This document shows positions 30,116 through 39,462 of a DNA stretch of 64,000 nucleotides, piece by piece (the stretch's first letter is position 1; each line of letters starts with the position of its first letter). Under the pieces are notes generated by a model. The model did no database searches. It was not told the DNA's origin and saw only the letters and a program-made list of their open reading frames with translations. The position numbers and the translations under genes were made by a program. Source of the stretch: Ricordea florida (lineage: Eukaryota; Cnidaria; Anthozoa; Corallimorpharia; Ricordeidae); the NCBI GenBank assembly GCA_949710005.1, contig OX453287.1, forward strand, positions 11,178,805 to 11,242,804, given 5' to 3'.

Positions 30116-33100
30116 CAATTAAAAAAAATAGCTAGTGTTAAATTAAATAAAATAACTAGTTATCAATTATATCAATTACTTAGATGGTATAGTACTAAAG
30201 ATATAGGAAAATTGACAACTAAAGTAAAACGTATTGAAGCATTGAGTAATATTCCTGAAATATTTAATAACGTTCAAAAAATAGTAGATAATATTGATGA
30301 AATTATTGAATCATTAAAAAATAAACCAAAAAGACCAGCGAATCAACCAAATCTACCACTTCCTATTCCACATAATACAACACCAAGGCCCCCGCCCCCT
30401 AAACTTTATATACCACCAACTCAAGATGATATGCCAGGTTTGCCAAATGGATTTAATCCAGAAACACCCCCACCAGGTTCACCACATCGATTTAGACCAG
30501 GAACTCCTCAAGGTTCTCCACCCCCACCTAAACTTTATAAAAAACAAAACCCCACACCCACCCATAGAAAAAATATTCCAAAAAGAAAATTTGCACCTAA
30601 TTTTATAAAACCACAAAAGCAAACAAAAAAAACTTTTAATTGGGGAAATTATTCATTTAAGGTGATGGATAAAGATGAGTTTTATAAAAGGCTTTCAGAT
30701 TTAACCAATGAAAATATCATAAAACTTACTAATAATAAAAAACCACAATCAAAAAGACGGGTAAATATATCTGATAGTGTAAGAGATGAATTGAATGAAG
30801 AAAAAGAAGAATATTTAAAAATAGAAGAAAGGGATTCAGCGTTAAATGGATATCTGAAAAGTTATAGGATAAATGGTAATAGAGTAGATGATCCCACATC
30901 ATATATGAATAAAATAAAACAAAAAGTTATAAATCATATTAAACAACAAAAGAAACCAATAAAAGTAAGATTTATATTAGCTTGTAGGTTAGTGAAACGT
31001 TCTTTACTTTTAAAAAAAGTTACTGAAGAAGAAGATAAATATTTTCACTCACACACAGAAACAATTACTGAAGGGGATGATGTAAATGAATTATTTGATG
31101 TTATGAGAAATCATCTGTTAACTGATTATGAAAGATTTTTATCAAACGGTTACAGATTTGAATTTGATTATATACAATTTTTTGATATATATATTGATCC
31201 ATTCGAGCCTCTTGCCGCTAATTCTTATATTCCTACACCTGAAGAAATAGCAAATAGAAAGGCAACTATAAATCCTAAAAATTATTATGATCATGAATGT
31301 TTTAAATGATGTGTAACTATAGCAGTATATCCTCCAAATTTTCATCCTGAGAGAATAAATAAAGAATTGAAAGAAAAATCTAAAAATTTTAACTGGGATG
31401 GGATTGAGTTTCCATTTAAATTAAAAGATGTTGATAAGTTTGAAAAACAAAATCCTGATTATAAGATTAACATACATGGATATGGTAAAGTAAGAGATGA
31501 AATTTGAAGTAAAGAGGAGATTTATCCTCTAAAAATAAGTAGAAAAGAAACTGGTACTTTAATTGAATTACTCTTAATATCTAATTGGAGAGGAACAAAC
31601 CATTATATTTTGATAACTAATTTTGGGAGACTTGCAACATCACAAGTTAATAATCACCAACATAAACGTTTTTATTGCCGCAGATGCTATAACTCATTTG
31701 ATAAAGAAAAATCATTAAAAGAACATGAAGAATCTTGTAAAATAAATGATGAAGTTAAGATCATTATGCCTATAAATAAAGATAAAAGTCCAGTGTATGA
31801 TAAATTCACTAATTATCAAAGACAAATGAAAGTGCATTTTGTTATAGGTGTTGACTTTGAAAGTTTTTTAGTACCAATTCCACATACTTATCCAGATGAT
31901 AAAAGTAAAAGTTACACTATTAAATATGAAAAGCATATTCCCTCCGGTTATAGTCGTTTTATAAAATGTTCTGATGATGAAATATTAGATGGTGTAGAAC
32001 TTGATGAAGAAATATTCATAAATAAAGTAATGAATTATACCGCTAAATCTGAAGGTGAAGATGTTGGTAAAATTTTTATTAAAGATATTATAAATGTTAT
32101 GAAAGTTATTTATAAAAATATTATTAAGCCTAAAGTTTATAAAAACAAAAATAAGACGTTGAAAGATATGAGTGAAAATGATAAAAAAGATTATAATAAT
32201 GCTACTCATTGTCATATATGTAAGGGTGAATTAGGTGGAGATAAGGTTATGGATCACTGTCATCTTACAGGAAAATATAGAGGGGCAGCACATAATAGTT
32301 GTAACTTAATATACAAAGATCCAAAATTTATACCAGTTATTATTCACAATTTATCTGGATATGATTCATATCTTTTTATTAAAAATCTTGCTGAAATAGA
32401 TGGTGATGATGATTTTTATATAAATTGTATACCCATTAATGAACAAAAATATATTACTTTTTCAAAAAATATTGTAGTTGATGAATTCTATAGTAAAGAG
32501 AAAAAAAAGATGATTAAGGTGAAACGTGAACTTAGATTTATTGATTCCGCTAGATTTATGAATACCAGCCTTAGCAGTTTGGTTGACAATCTTACAAAAT
32601 GTGGAAATTGTGAAACGTGTAAACCTAGAGATTGTTTGAAGAGATATGAAAAAGATGGGGAAATAATTCAGTATAAGGGTATTGGTAGATGTAAAAAATG
32701 TGATACTTGTATGAAAGTTGGAAAAAGATGTCTTTCACCAAAAGATGATAAATTAATAGAAACAAAAAAGGAATTTGGTGATAAAACATATTTAATGTTG
32801 AGGAAAGGCGTATATCCATATAGACACATTACTGACATTAGTAAACTTTATGAAACTCAACTCCCACCAATAGAAGCGTTTTATTCAAAACTAAATGATG
32901 AAGATATAGATGAAGAAGATTACCAACACGCACAAAATGTTTTTAATACTTGTAATATGAAATCAATGAGAGAATATCACGATCTATATAATAAATCGGA
33001 CACTTTACTTTTGACAGACGTGTTTGAGAATTTTAGAGATAATTGTATTAAGATTTATGGTTTGGATCCAGCTCAATATCTTACTGCCCCTGGATTAGCC

Positions 33101-34507
33101 AAAGATGCTGCATTAAAGATTACAAATGTTAGATTAGAGTTGTTATCTGACCCTGATATGTTACTTATGTTTGAGAAAATGATTAGAGGAGGTGTGTCTC
33201 AAATATCAAATAGATATGCAAAAGCTAATAACCAATACATGGGAGAAGAATATGATCCTAACAAGGAAACAAATTATATTATAGATGCTGATGCAAATAA
33301 CTTATATGGAGGAGGCATGAGTGAACCACTACCTACTGGTGGTTTTAAAATGGTGAAAGAAGACAAGATTGATCTTATAAATTGGAGAGAAACACCTGGT
33401 ATATATGAGGTTAATTTAGAATATCCCAAACATCTTCATGATTTACATAATGATTATCCTCTAGCTCCAGAGAGAATGAAAGTTAACAAGGTGGAAAAAT
33501 TAATCCCAAACTTAAACAATAAGGAAAAGTATGTAGTTCATCATAGAACCTTGAAACTTTATGAAAGTTTAGGATTAAAAATAACAAAGTTTCATAGAGG
33601 TATTACATTTGAGGAGTCTGCATGGTTAAAACCATATATTGATTTGAATACTGAACTAAGAACTAAAGCAAATAATGACTTTGAAAAAGAGTTATATAAG
33701 TTAATGAATAACTCTTACTTTGGTAAGACATGTGAGAATATTAGAAAACATGTTGATGTGAGATTAGTTACAAATTGGAAAGCGGCAAAAAAATTAATAT
33801 CAAAACCCAACTATCTATATCGCACCATCTTTTCTGAAAATCTTGTTGCTATTCATATGAAGAAAACTGAATTAGTATTTAATAAACCCGTTTACTTAGG
33901 TGCATGTATTCTTGATGAAGCTAAAAGGATAATGTATAATTTTTATTATAATTATATGAAAGTAAAATGGGGGGGAAATTTAGAATTACTTATGACAGAC
34001 ACTGATAGTCTTGTATGTAATATAAAAACACAAGATTTCTACAAAGATATAAGTGCTGATGTTAAAGAATGGTTTGATACTAGTAATTACCCAAAAGATC
34101 ACCCTTCAGGAATTGAGGTTGGTATTAATAAAAAAGTAATAGGTATGTTCAAAGATGAGTTTGCTGATGATATACCAATTGAATTTGTTGGTCTACGTGC
34201 AAAGTCATACTCTATATTAACGATTAAAGATATAGAAATAAAAAGGAGTAAAGGAATTAAGAAATCAGTTGTAAAGAAAGATATAAAACATAATGATTAT
34301 AAGAATTGTTTAGAAACTGGAAAACCTCAAATGAGAACACAGAATTTAATTAGAAACAAAGGACTTGATCTTTTTGGTGTATCAGTTTATAAAAAAGCAT
34401 TATCTGCTGATGATGATAAGAGAATAATTTGTGAAGATAGAATACATACTTTAGCTATTGGTCATTATCGCACTAAAACAGAATTAGGGGGTAACTCAGT
34501 ATTATAA
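30098..34507 (+). CDS. POLB: Protein-primed family B DNA polymerase (Polinton POLB) with two in-frame TGA codons, element B
   Basis: One frame of 1470 codons runs from the ATG inside the terminal repeat to TAA, broken only by TGA at 31307-31309 (codon 404) and 31505-31507 (codon 470). Layout: a Pro-rich and basic N-terminus (about 75-200), a domain ending near YYDHECFK, a C2H2-like finger FYCRRCYNSF, exonuclease I GVDFESFL, and HCHICKGELGG...DHCHLTGKYRGAAH zinc/HNH-like module. Then exonuclease II HNLSGYDSYLF, exonuclease III YNKSDTLLLTDVFENFR, polymerase motif A DADANNLYGGGM, motif B KLMNNSYFGKTCENIR and motif C MTDTDSL. It replicates the element from protein-primed ends (family knowledge). 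Its 3' end overlaps the convergent integrase gene by 43 nt. Confidence 0.92.
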
Positions 34508-35493
34508 GGAATAACCTGTAATTCTTCTCTTACAAAGCCCCGTCTTGGACCATCTAGCAAATAATATAAAACCGGTTGATTAGGCGAAATCACACTTCTA
34601 GAAATATAATAGACTTTGATACTCCAAATAGGATCAGTAGCCCGTCTTTTTTCACCACCTTCAAGTTCACCGGGAGATAATAGATATCTAACTTTAACAA
34701 TAGGAGGTAATCTAACCTCATCAAGACCCACAACCCGTTGATAATTTTTAGGATTAATATCTACCTCTTTCATTTTTATAGCTTTATCAGGCTCTTTACC
34801 AGTTATTCTAGTTGGTGTATTATTCAAAGTTTTTAAAATATTAGGTAGTCGTTTTACCCATACTCTTGACCTTTCATCACTAATCATTTCTTGTGCATAT
34901 TGATGACTAAATAATCTTTCACCTAATATTCTGTTTGCTCTTTCTACAAATGCCTGAGCTCTATGGTTTCCAGCTTCACTTCTTTGGATTTTTACATTAT
35001 GGTAATTCATAAGTTTTGTCACATCACCCATAAATTCTCTTCCAGGATCAACAATTAATGTTTTAGGGTATTTTAACTTCCTGGAATATATTTTTTCAAA
35101 AGCATTTGAAATTTCCCTACTTTCTTTTGAGGTTAATGGTTCAGCATCTTTGTATCTTGATGCTACATCAACCACAACCAATGCGTATTTATATGTTTTT
35201 CTTCCAACTCTATCATGCGGTAAAAATAATAAATCTGCTTGGTGAATCTGATTAGGTTTATCTACAGTCCAGTGTGGTCTAGGAATATACTTTGGAGCTG
35301 GTAGATATATTTGCCATATTGCCTGTTTTTTAAGCCATTGTTTTGCTACATATTCACTTACTTTTGCTTTCCCTTCGGGGTAGGCTTCGCCGTATTTTTC
35401 AGCTAATTTAGGAATTGCAGAATATCCTTTCCAATATCCAGCAGTTGAATAATATATTTTTGAAAACCTTAGGGATATTTTTTCGTTACTCAT
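34465..35493 (-). CDS. INT: Retroviral-like DDE integrase (Polinton INT), element B
   Basis: 342 codons. The N-terminal YYSTAGYWKGYSAIPKLAEK region is helical, then IPRPHWTVDKPNQIHQADLL introduces the first catalytic Asp. The second is in LIVDPGREFMGDV and the Glu lies about 35 residues later in HRAQAFVERANR, a DDE arrangement. The C-terminus (DPIWSIKVYY, GFVREELQ) resembles the SH3/chromo-like tails of these integrases. A GC palindrome insertion at 35371-35400 adds about ten residues relative to element C without breaking the frame. It integrates element DNA with a 6-bp target duplication. Confidence 0.92.
   Translation of the reverse strand: MSNEKISLRFSKIYYSTAGYWKGYSAIPKLAEKYGEAYPEGKAKVSEYVAKQWLKKQAIWQIYLPAPKYIPRPHWTVDKPNQIHQADLLFLPHDRVGRKTYKYALVVVDVASRYKDAEPLTSKESREISNAFEKIYSRKLKYPKTLIVDPGREFMGDVTKLMNYHNVKIQRSEAGNHRAQAFVERANRILGERLFSHQYAQEMISDERSRVWVKRLPNILKTLNNTPTRITGKEPDKAIKMKEVDINPKNYQRVVGLDEVRLPPIVKVRYLLSPGELEGGEKRRATDPIWSIKVYYISRSVISPNQPVLYYLLDGPRRGFVREELQVIPYNTELPPNSVLVR
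35371..35400. repeat. GC double-hairpin palindrome, family 2 copy a (in INT)
   Basis: CCCTTCGGGGTAGGCTTCGC followed by CGTA. Two adjacent small hairpins, absent from the element C integrase. In-frame insertion. Confidence 0.75.
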
Positions 35494-35526
35494 TTAAAGA
35501 TTACTCCTCCCTTCCTTAAAATAAAT

Positions 35527-36807
35527 ATGACAACCGTATCTGAAAAAATTAACCCAAACAGGATTCCAAGAGAGCCGCTCGGGTTGAAAGCGGAATCAAC
35601 ATTGAATAGAATTACACTAAACCCATCATCAGCTAATCCTGGAGAAACACTATATATAAATATTCCAAAACTTACCGAGAATTTAGTGATTGTTCCAGGA
35701 AGTGTATCTCTAGTATTTAACCTGGCTGTTTATGGTCATGAAGATAACACCCTCGTGAATAATGTAGGTTCTAACCTTGTATCTAGACTCAAGGTTCTTT
35801 TTGGCGGTGAAACACTACAGGATACTCAAAGATACGATATATTTCAAACATATCATGACTTATTCTTAACAGATGAAGAACGTGAGGATAGATTAAGGCA
35901 AGGTATTTCTTCTAGAAACATGAGGAAGCTCAGGACAAATGCAGGTGATAAAGTAGACACAGATGCAAATGAAGTGGCTCTTGCAGTAGTACATAACACC
36001 AAGTACCATATCCCGCTAAATCATCCTATACTAAAAGATCATGGGGTTTTCTATCCAAAGGCATTAGATCATCAACTAATCTTTGAGATTACACTAGCTC
36101 CAGTTAACGATATTGTTGTTTATTCTGATAAAACCAAGACTCCAACTTATAAAATTACAAACCTCGAGTTAGAATATTCTTGTATATCAAGCGAATACTT
36201 AGCCCGCGAGGCACAGGCAGCTTATCAGGTTGGAAAGGGGTTCTTTTACGAGAATGTCACTCTACACAAAACTTTCACCATATCCAGACCTAATGACAGC
36301 GTTATAAATCAACATATTAATCTACCCAGAAGGTCAATTACAGGGATATTATGTTTGTTTATATTACCATACGGAGAAGGGGAAAAAAATTCTGAGAGGT
36401 TTTTAAATCCAGGTTTCACCTCAATTAATATTGATGTTAATGGTGTGCCAAACCGTTTTTACTCTAAGGGGATGGTGCCTTCAGACTTCTGGGAGTCAAT
36501 AAAGAAACGCTTCATTCTTCCATCTAGTTCCTCCCGTTCCGGCTTCGCCGGGGAGAGCTTTGCTCGATGGTCGGTAAAAGAAAAGGATTTTTATAATAAG
36601 AAGTTTGCCCTGTGGATAGATTTGAGAACTCATCCAGATAATGGTATTCATGGGGGTGGTCTAGCCTTAAACAACGCACAAGATGGTATAAAAATAGAAA
36701 TGAAAAGAAATGTTGGGGGGTCTGGTATTATAACTTGTTACATGTTTGTTGTAGCCGATGCGTTAATGGAGGTTATGAATTCAAACTTAAGATCAATAAT
36801 GTATTAG
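35527..36807 (+). CDS. MCP: Major capsid protein (double jelly-roll type), element B
   Basis: 426 residues, homologous over the whole length to 59232-60467 (C). Signatures are LNRITLNPSSANPGETLYI, a NTLVNNVGSNLVSRLKVLFG segment, a LKDHGVFYPKALDHQLIFEI stretch and LWIDLRTHPDN. Length, all-beta character and location between integrase and packaging ATPase fit Polinton capsid proteins, which form hexon-like trimers. The structural assignment is from family pattern, not calculation. Relative to C, ~12 residues are inserted near residue 340 by a GC palindrome (36539-36570). Confidence 0.75.
   Translation: MTTVSEKINPNRIPREPLGLKAESTLNRITLNPSSANPGETLYINIPKLTENLVIVPGSVSLVFNLAVYGHEDNTLVNNVGSNLVSRLKVLFGGETLQDTQRYDIFQTYHDLFLTDEEREDRLRQGISSRNMRKLRTNAGDKVDTDANEVALAVVHNTKYHIPLNHPILKDHGVFYPKALDHQLIFEITLAPVNDIVVYSDKTKTPTYKITNLELEYSCISSEYLAREAQAAYQVGKGFFYENVTLHKTFTISRPNDSVINQHINLPRRSITGILCLFILPYGEGEKNSERFLNPGFTSINIDVNGVPNRFYSKGMVPSDFWESIKKRFILPSSSSRSGFAGESFARWSVKEKDFYNKKFALWIDLRTHPDNGIHGGGLALNNAQDGIKIEMKRNVGGSGIITCYMFVVADALMEVMNSNLRSIMY
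36539..36570 (+). repeat. GC double-hairpin palindrome, family 1 copy a (in MCP)
   Basis: CCGGCTTCGCCGG then GGAGAGCTTTGCTCGAT. Stem 1 and stem 2 are immediately adjacent; in-frame in the capsid gene and missing from element C. Confidence 0.85.
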
Positions 36808-36814
36808 TTAAAAG

Positions 36815-37438
36815 ATGGAAGAATTACGAGATAAAATTCCTTTTCACTGTATTATAACTGGACCAACAAATTGTGGAAAGACAAAGTACATCATAGATCA
36901 ACTCCGAGGACCATTTCGAAAATTGTTTGAATTCATTGTTTTAATATGTCCAACTTATTCTAAAAATAAAACCTATCATAATTTTGCTAGAGGAGATAAA
37001 CATTTCTATGTATTATCACCAGATGCTAGTAACATTGATGAGATTAATGAGTTATTAACTGATTGTCAAACTTTATTCTCTGGAACAAATACACTAATAA
37101 TTTTAGACGATTGTGCTGTTTCGAATGATCTGAAGAAACGATCGAACAAGTTTATAGATTTAGCATTCTCTGGAAGACATCATGGTTTATCAATGTGGGT
37201 TCTCACTCAGCAATTAACATCGATAGCAAAACCATTCCGTGAAAATGTAGCTTGTGTTGTTACTTTCCATAATCCATCACAGAAGGGTATGAAGATGCTT
37301 TTCGAAGATTATGGGGGAGATTTAGACCCTGAAACTAGTAAAAAGTTTGTACAACTCCAGAAAACTGAAAAATATTCTAGGCTTTGTTTATCTTTACGGC
37401 AACCATTTAATTGTTATTTGGAGATCCCTTCAGGGTAG
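36815..37438 (+). CDS. ATP: A32/FtsK-like genome-packaging ATPase, element B
   Basis: 207 residues. Walker A is ITGPTNCGKT (about residues 13-22), Walker B is TLIILDDC, and the downstream TQQLTSIAKPFRENVACVVT and YGGDL are shared with A and C. ATPases of this class pump DNA into capsids in Polinton- and nucleocytoplasmic-virus-like systems. It starts 7 nt after the capsid stop. Its own stop codon (TAG) lies inside a GC palindrome insertion at 37426, so the C-terminal few residues differ from A and C. Confidence 0.9.
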   Translation: MEELRDKIPFHCIITGPTNCGKTKYIIDQLRGPFRKLFEFIVLICPTYSKNKTYHNFARGDKHFYVLSPDASNIDEINELLTDCQTLFSGTNTLIILDDCAVSNDLKKRSNKFIDLAFSGRHHGLSMWVLTQQLTSIAKPFRENVACVVTFHNPSQKGMKMLFEDYGGDLDPETSKKFVQLQKTEKYSRLCLSLRQPFNCYLEIPSG

Positions 37439-37457
37439 GCTCCGCCGTATTTCCTGA
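37426..37457 (+). repeat. GC double-hairpin palindrome, family 2 copy b
   Basis: CCCTTCAGGGTAGGCTCCGC followed by CGTATTT; the same design as 35371-35400. It supplies the ATPase stop codon. Another palindrome, CCCCGTAGTGGGG, follows at 37470. Confidence 0.75.
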
Positions 37458-37492
37458 AGTTATAAATTTCCCCGTAGTGGGGTCCTAAGGGG

Positions 37493-37499
37493 TTTAAAG
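37493..37499 (+). promoter_or_regulatory. TTTAAAG promoter-like motif before 37528 gene
   Basis: TTTAAAG, 29-35 nt before the ATG; member of the motif set described in the findings. Confidence 0.55.
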
Positions 37500-37527
37500 A
37501 CCTAACCTTAGGTAAGAAAATTACAAG

Positions 37528-38118
37528 ATGACAAGCGTAGAAGATTATATCCGCCTGGAAGGCGGCCCCGGCTCAGCCGATATAGAAGAAAAGACTGTAG
37601 GAAAGACAGAGGTAAAAGATAATGATGATAATGAACTTGAAATCAAACAAGAATCACTAGCCATTCTCGCAGCTCTTGGAACCACAAAGGAATATTTAGG
37701 TGTTGATATGAGTTTTGGGGATATAAAAAAATTATCAGTAAAAGACATTGAAAAATATTATAATCGATATCAGGCAGTATTAGGTAAAAAAATTAACGGA
37801 GGGTTAGTAGATTCATCTCTTCAATTAATTTCTAAAGTTATTTCTTACATGGTTCCTGTAGATGATATAGAATCTCTTTGCGATGACTTGAAGAATGATG
37901 ATTTGGTTAATCGCGAACTGACAAACATTGTGGGTCTCTTAGCATTGAAAGCAGGAAGATTGGCAGCACTTGCTAGCGGGCTATTCCAGGTTGCTAAACA
38001 CGTTAAATTCAACAAAAACCCGAATTGCTCTGAAGGAATACAAGAAGTTATAAGTAAAAATATAGATGATTCTAGCAAAACTGGGCAGGCTGATGGTGGA
38101 TATGATACCGTACACTAA
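37528..38118 (+). CDS. Conserved GTTKEYLG-family protein, 196 residues, element B
   Basis: Homologous to 3801-4286 and 57962-58531 through QESLAILAALGTTKEYLG, a VKDIEKYYNRYQAVLGKKI helix and a GLLALKAGRLAALASG hydrophobic C-terminal region. The N-terminal residues are altered by a GC palindrome at 37551-37583. A TTTAAAG box lies 29-35 nt upstream. Position after the packaging ATPase is conserved in all three elements. Function unknown. Confidence 0.8.
   Translation: MTSVEDYIRLEGGPGSADIEEKTVGKTEVKDNDDNELEIKQESLAILAALGTTKEYLGVDMSFGDIKKLSVKDIEKYYNRYQAVLGKKINGGLVDSSLQLISKVISYMVPVDDIESLCDDLKNDDLVNRELTNIVGLLALKAGRLAALASGLFQVAKHVKFNKNPNCSEGIQEVISKNIDDSSKTGQADGGYDTVH
37551..37583 (+). repeat. GC double-hairpin palindrome, family 3 copy a
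   Basis: CCGCCTGGAAGGCGG followed by CCCCGGCTCAGCCGATAT, inserted within the first dozen codons of the 196-residue protein gene. Confidence 0.7.
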
Positions 38119-38124
38119 GCATGA

Positions 38125-38131
38125 TTTAAAG
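38125..38131 (+). promoter_or_regulatory. TTTAAAG promoter-like motif before 38155 gene
   Basis: TTTAAAG followed by ATTTCTTAATGATATGTAAA; the box starts 30 nt before the chosen start. Confidence 0.55.
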
Positions 38132-38154
38132 ATTTCTTAATGATATGTAAAATA

Positions 38155-38640
38155 ATGTCTGAAGAAGAAGTTGTTGATCGAGGCGAAGCCCCTCCCCGCT
38201 ATGCGGAGCAAATTACAGCGGATCCGGTTGTTAAAGATAAAGAACCTAAAAAGAGGGCAAAAGACCCTAAAAAGGTTGCAGCCGGTAAAAAATTAGCAGA
38301 ATATAACAAAAAAGCAAAAGAAGCATTGGCTAGAGAGACCCTACGGGCCGCGGAGCAAATGAAGCGTGAAAAGGAACAAGCAGAAAATAATAATGAAGAA
38401 ACGGGTGAAGCGAAGGCTTGGATTCCAGAGCTATCTTTTACTACTGTATTATCTATTGTTGGAATAGGTTTTACAGCATTTGACATGTTTATGAGATATC
38501 GTGGAACCCGGAACAGCGAGACCTTCCAGACCGCGAAGCAAGCTGAATATTATAAAAACAGAATACCTGATTTATCACAAGTTCCACAAATACCACAACC
38601 CACCTCAGCCAACTACAAAAATAGGAATGATATGATGTGA
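38155..38640 (+). CDS. KDPKKVAAGK-family basic membrane protein, element B
   Basis: The start at MSEEEVV was preferred over an ATG 15 nt upstream because C begins MSEE. The signature is KDPKKVAAGKKLAEYNKKAK, then a charged coiled coil and one hydrophobic segment (LSFTTVLSIVGIGFTAFDMF). Two or three GC palindromes (38176-38206, near 38338-38355 and 38505-38552) add residues not seen in A or C. The stop is TGA. Box TTTAAAG at 38125. Function unknown; a core or scaffold role is possible. Confidence 0.75.
   Translation: MSEEEVVDRGEAPPRYAEQITADPVVKDKEPKKRAKDPKKVAAGKKLAEYNKKAKEALARETLRAAEQMKREKEQAENNNEETGEAKAWIPELSFTTVLSIVGIGFTAFDMFMRYRGTRNSETFQTAKQAEYYKNRIPDLSQVPQIPQPTSANYKNRNDMM
38176..38206 (-). 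repeat. GC double-hairpin palindrome, family 1 copy e (inverse orientation)
   Basis: Reverse complement reads CCGCATAGCGGGGAGGGGCT then TCGCCTCGATC, matching the other family 1 copies but inserted in the opposite direction. Confidence 0.8.
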
Positions 38641-38698
38641 TTTGCTCCACGAAGTGGGGGGGGGGGTCCTCCGAACCGATTCGCAGACCTAAAGGTAT

Positions 38699-38705
38699 CT
38701 AAAGG
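38699..38705 (+). promoter_or_regulatory. CTAAAGG promoter-like motif before 38731 gene
   Basis: CTAAAGG followed by TTTCTTACTGATACAGTAAA, near-identical to the 39431 site. Confidence 0.55.
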
Positions 38706-38730
38706 TTTCTTACTGATACAGTAAAAAATT

Positions 38731-38949
38731 ATGTCAACTGAAAACAAACTTGTGAAAACTGTTACTGATTCTGCAGTCCTTATTGGATTAGCAGCTGGGG
38801 TTGGATATGTGGCTAAAAAGGTTATGAAAGAATCATTTATGAACGATCCATCCTCAAGTATTACAAATTATGCTAAATGGGTAGCTGTATTGTCAGGTAG
38901 TATGTACCTAAAAACATATTTAGAGGATCAAAAGATTCTACCGACCTAA
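38731..38949 (+). CDS. Conserved 72-residue two-helix membrane protein, element B
   Basis: Homologue of 2859-3080 and 56034-56255. Starts MSTENKLVKTVTDSAVL and ends YLEDQKILPT, with hydrophobic helices near residues 9-28 and 46-61. CTAAAGG box at 38699-38705, with TTACTGATACAGTAA-like dyad between box and start. Unknown function. Confidence 0.8.
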   Translation: MSTENKLVKTVTDSAVLIGLAAGVGYVAKKVMKESFMNDPSSSITNYAKWVAVLSGSMYLKTYLEDQKILPT

Positions 38950-38952
38950 AGG
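38946..38952 (+). promoter_or_regulatory. CTAAAGG promoter-like motif before 38977 gene
   Basis: CTAAAGG starting 31 nt before the ATG, overlapping the upstream stop codon. Confidence 0.5.
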
Positions 38953-38976
38953 GGAGGAACCTCAAATTAAATAAAC

Positions 38977-39399
38977 ATGGCAACAATAGCAATGATGGTT
39001 GGAGGAGCTATATTGAATGCAACAACATTTGTTGGTGGATCATATCTTGCAAAATATCTCTCAGGTGATAAAACAGATACAGAAAGAATACGACACGATA
39101 AAGCATTAGAAAAATATCAAAAAGATTTTGCTGAATATCAGGAAAATAGACAGAAACTAATTGATTGGAAAGTACAACAAAAGGATGCAAAATATCAGGC
39201 ATCAAAAAATATTTCTAATACCGATGAAGCTTTGAAATTATATAGTCAAATGCATCCGACGGAGTCGGGGAGAGCTTCGCTCGATGAACCAAAATTTGCG
39301 GATTATTATAGACCAAGCAGTAATCAAAAGACTGGGGAAATGTTATATGTTGGTGGTGGTATGTTAGCATTGGGGTACGCAGTTAGTAAATTTTTATAA
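38977..39399 (+). CDS. Conserved MATIA membrane protein, 140 residues, element B
   Basis: Homologous to 1501-1899 and 55212-55616: hydrophobic Gly/Ala N-terminus, RIRHDKALEKYQKDFAEYQE helix, SNQKTGEMLYVGGGMLALGY. An insertion of ~11 residues near residue 95, relative to A and C, coincides exactly with GC palindrome 39256-39287. CTAAAGG box at 38946-38952. Function unknown. Confidence 0.8.
   Translation: MATIAMMVGGAILNATTFVGGSYLAKYLSGDKTDTERIRHDKALEKYQKDFAEYQENRQKLIDWKVQQKDAKYQASKNISNTDEALKLYSQMHPTESGRASLDEPKFADYYRPSSNQKTGEMLYVGGGMLALGYAVSKFL
39256..39287 (+). repeat. GC double-hairpin palindrome, family 1 copy b
   Basis: CCGACGGAGTCGG then GGAGAGCTTCGCTCGAT. In-frame in the 140-residue protein and absent in both homologues. 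Confidence 0.85.
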
Positions 39400-39430
39400 A
39401 AATTATAATTCACAAACATAACTTTTAGGT

Positions 39431-39437
39431 CTAAAGA
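39431..39437 (+). promoter_or_regulatory. CTAAAGA promoter-like motif before 39463 gene
   Basis: CTAAAGA followed by TTTCTTACTGATTAGTAAAA. Confidence 0.55.
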
Positions 39438-39462
39438 TTTCTTACTGATTAGTAAAAAAATC

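Noticed and set aside
31307..31507. A general genetic-code change (TGA as Trp) in element B
   Set aside because: TGG is used for Trp throughout, and TGA appears to end at least two other element B genes, so a general reassignment is not supported. Point mutation or local readthrough is more likely.
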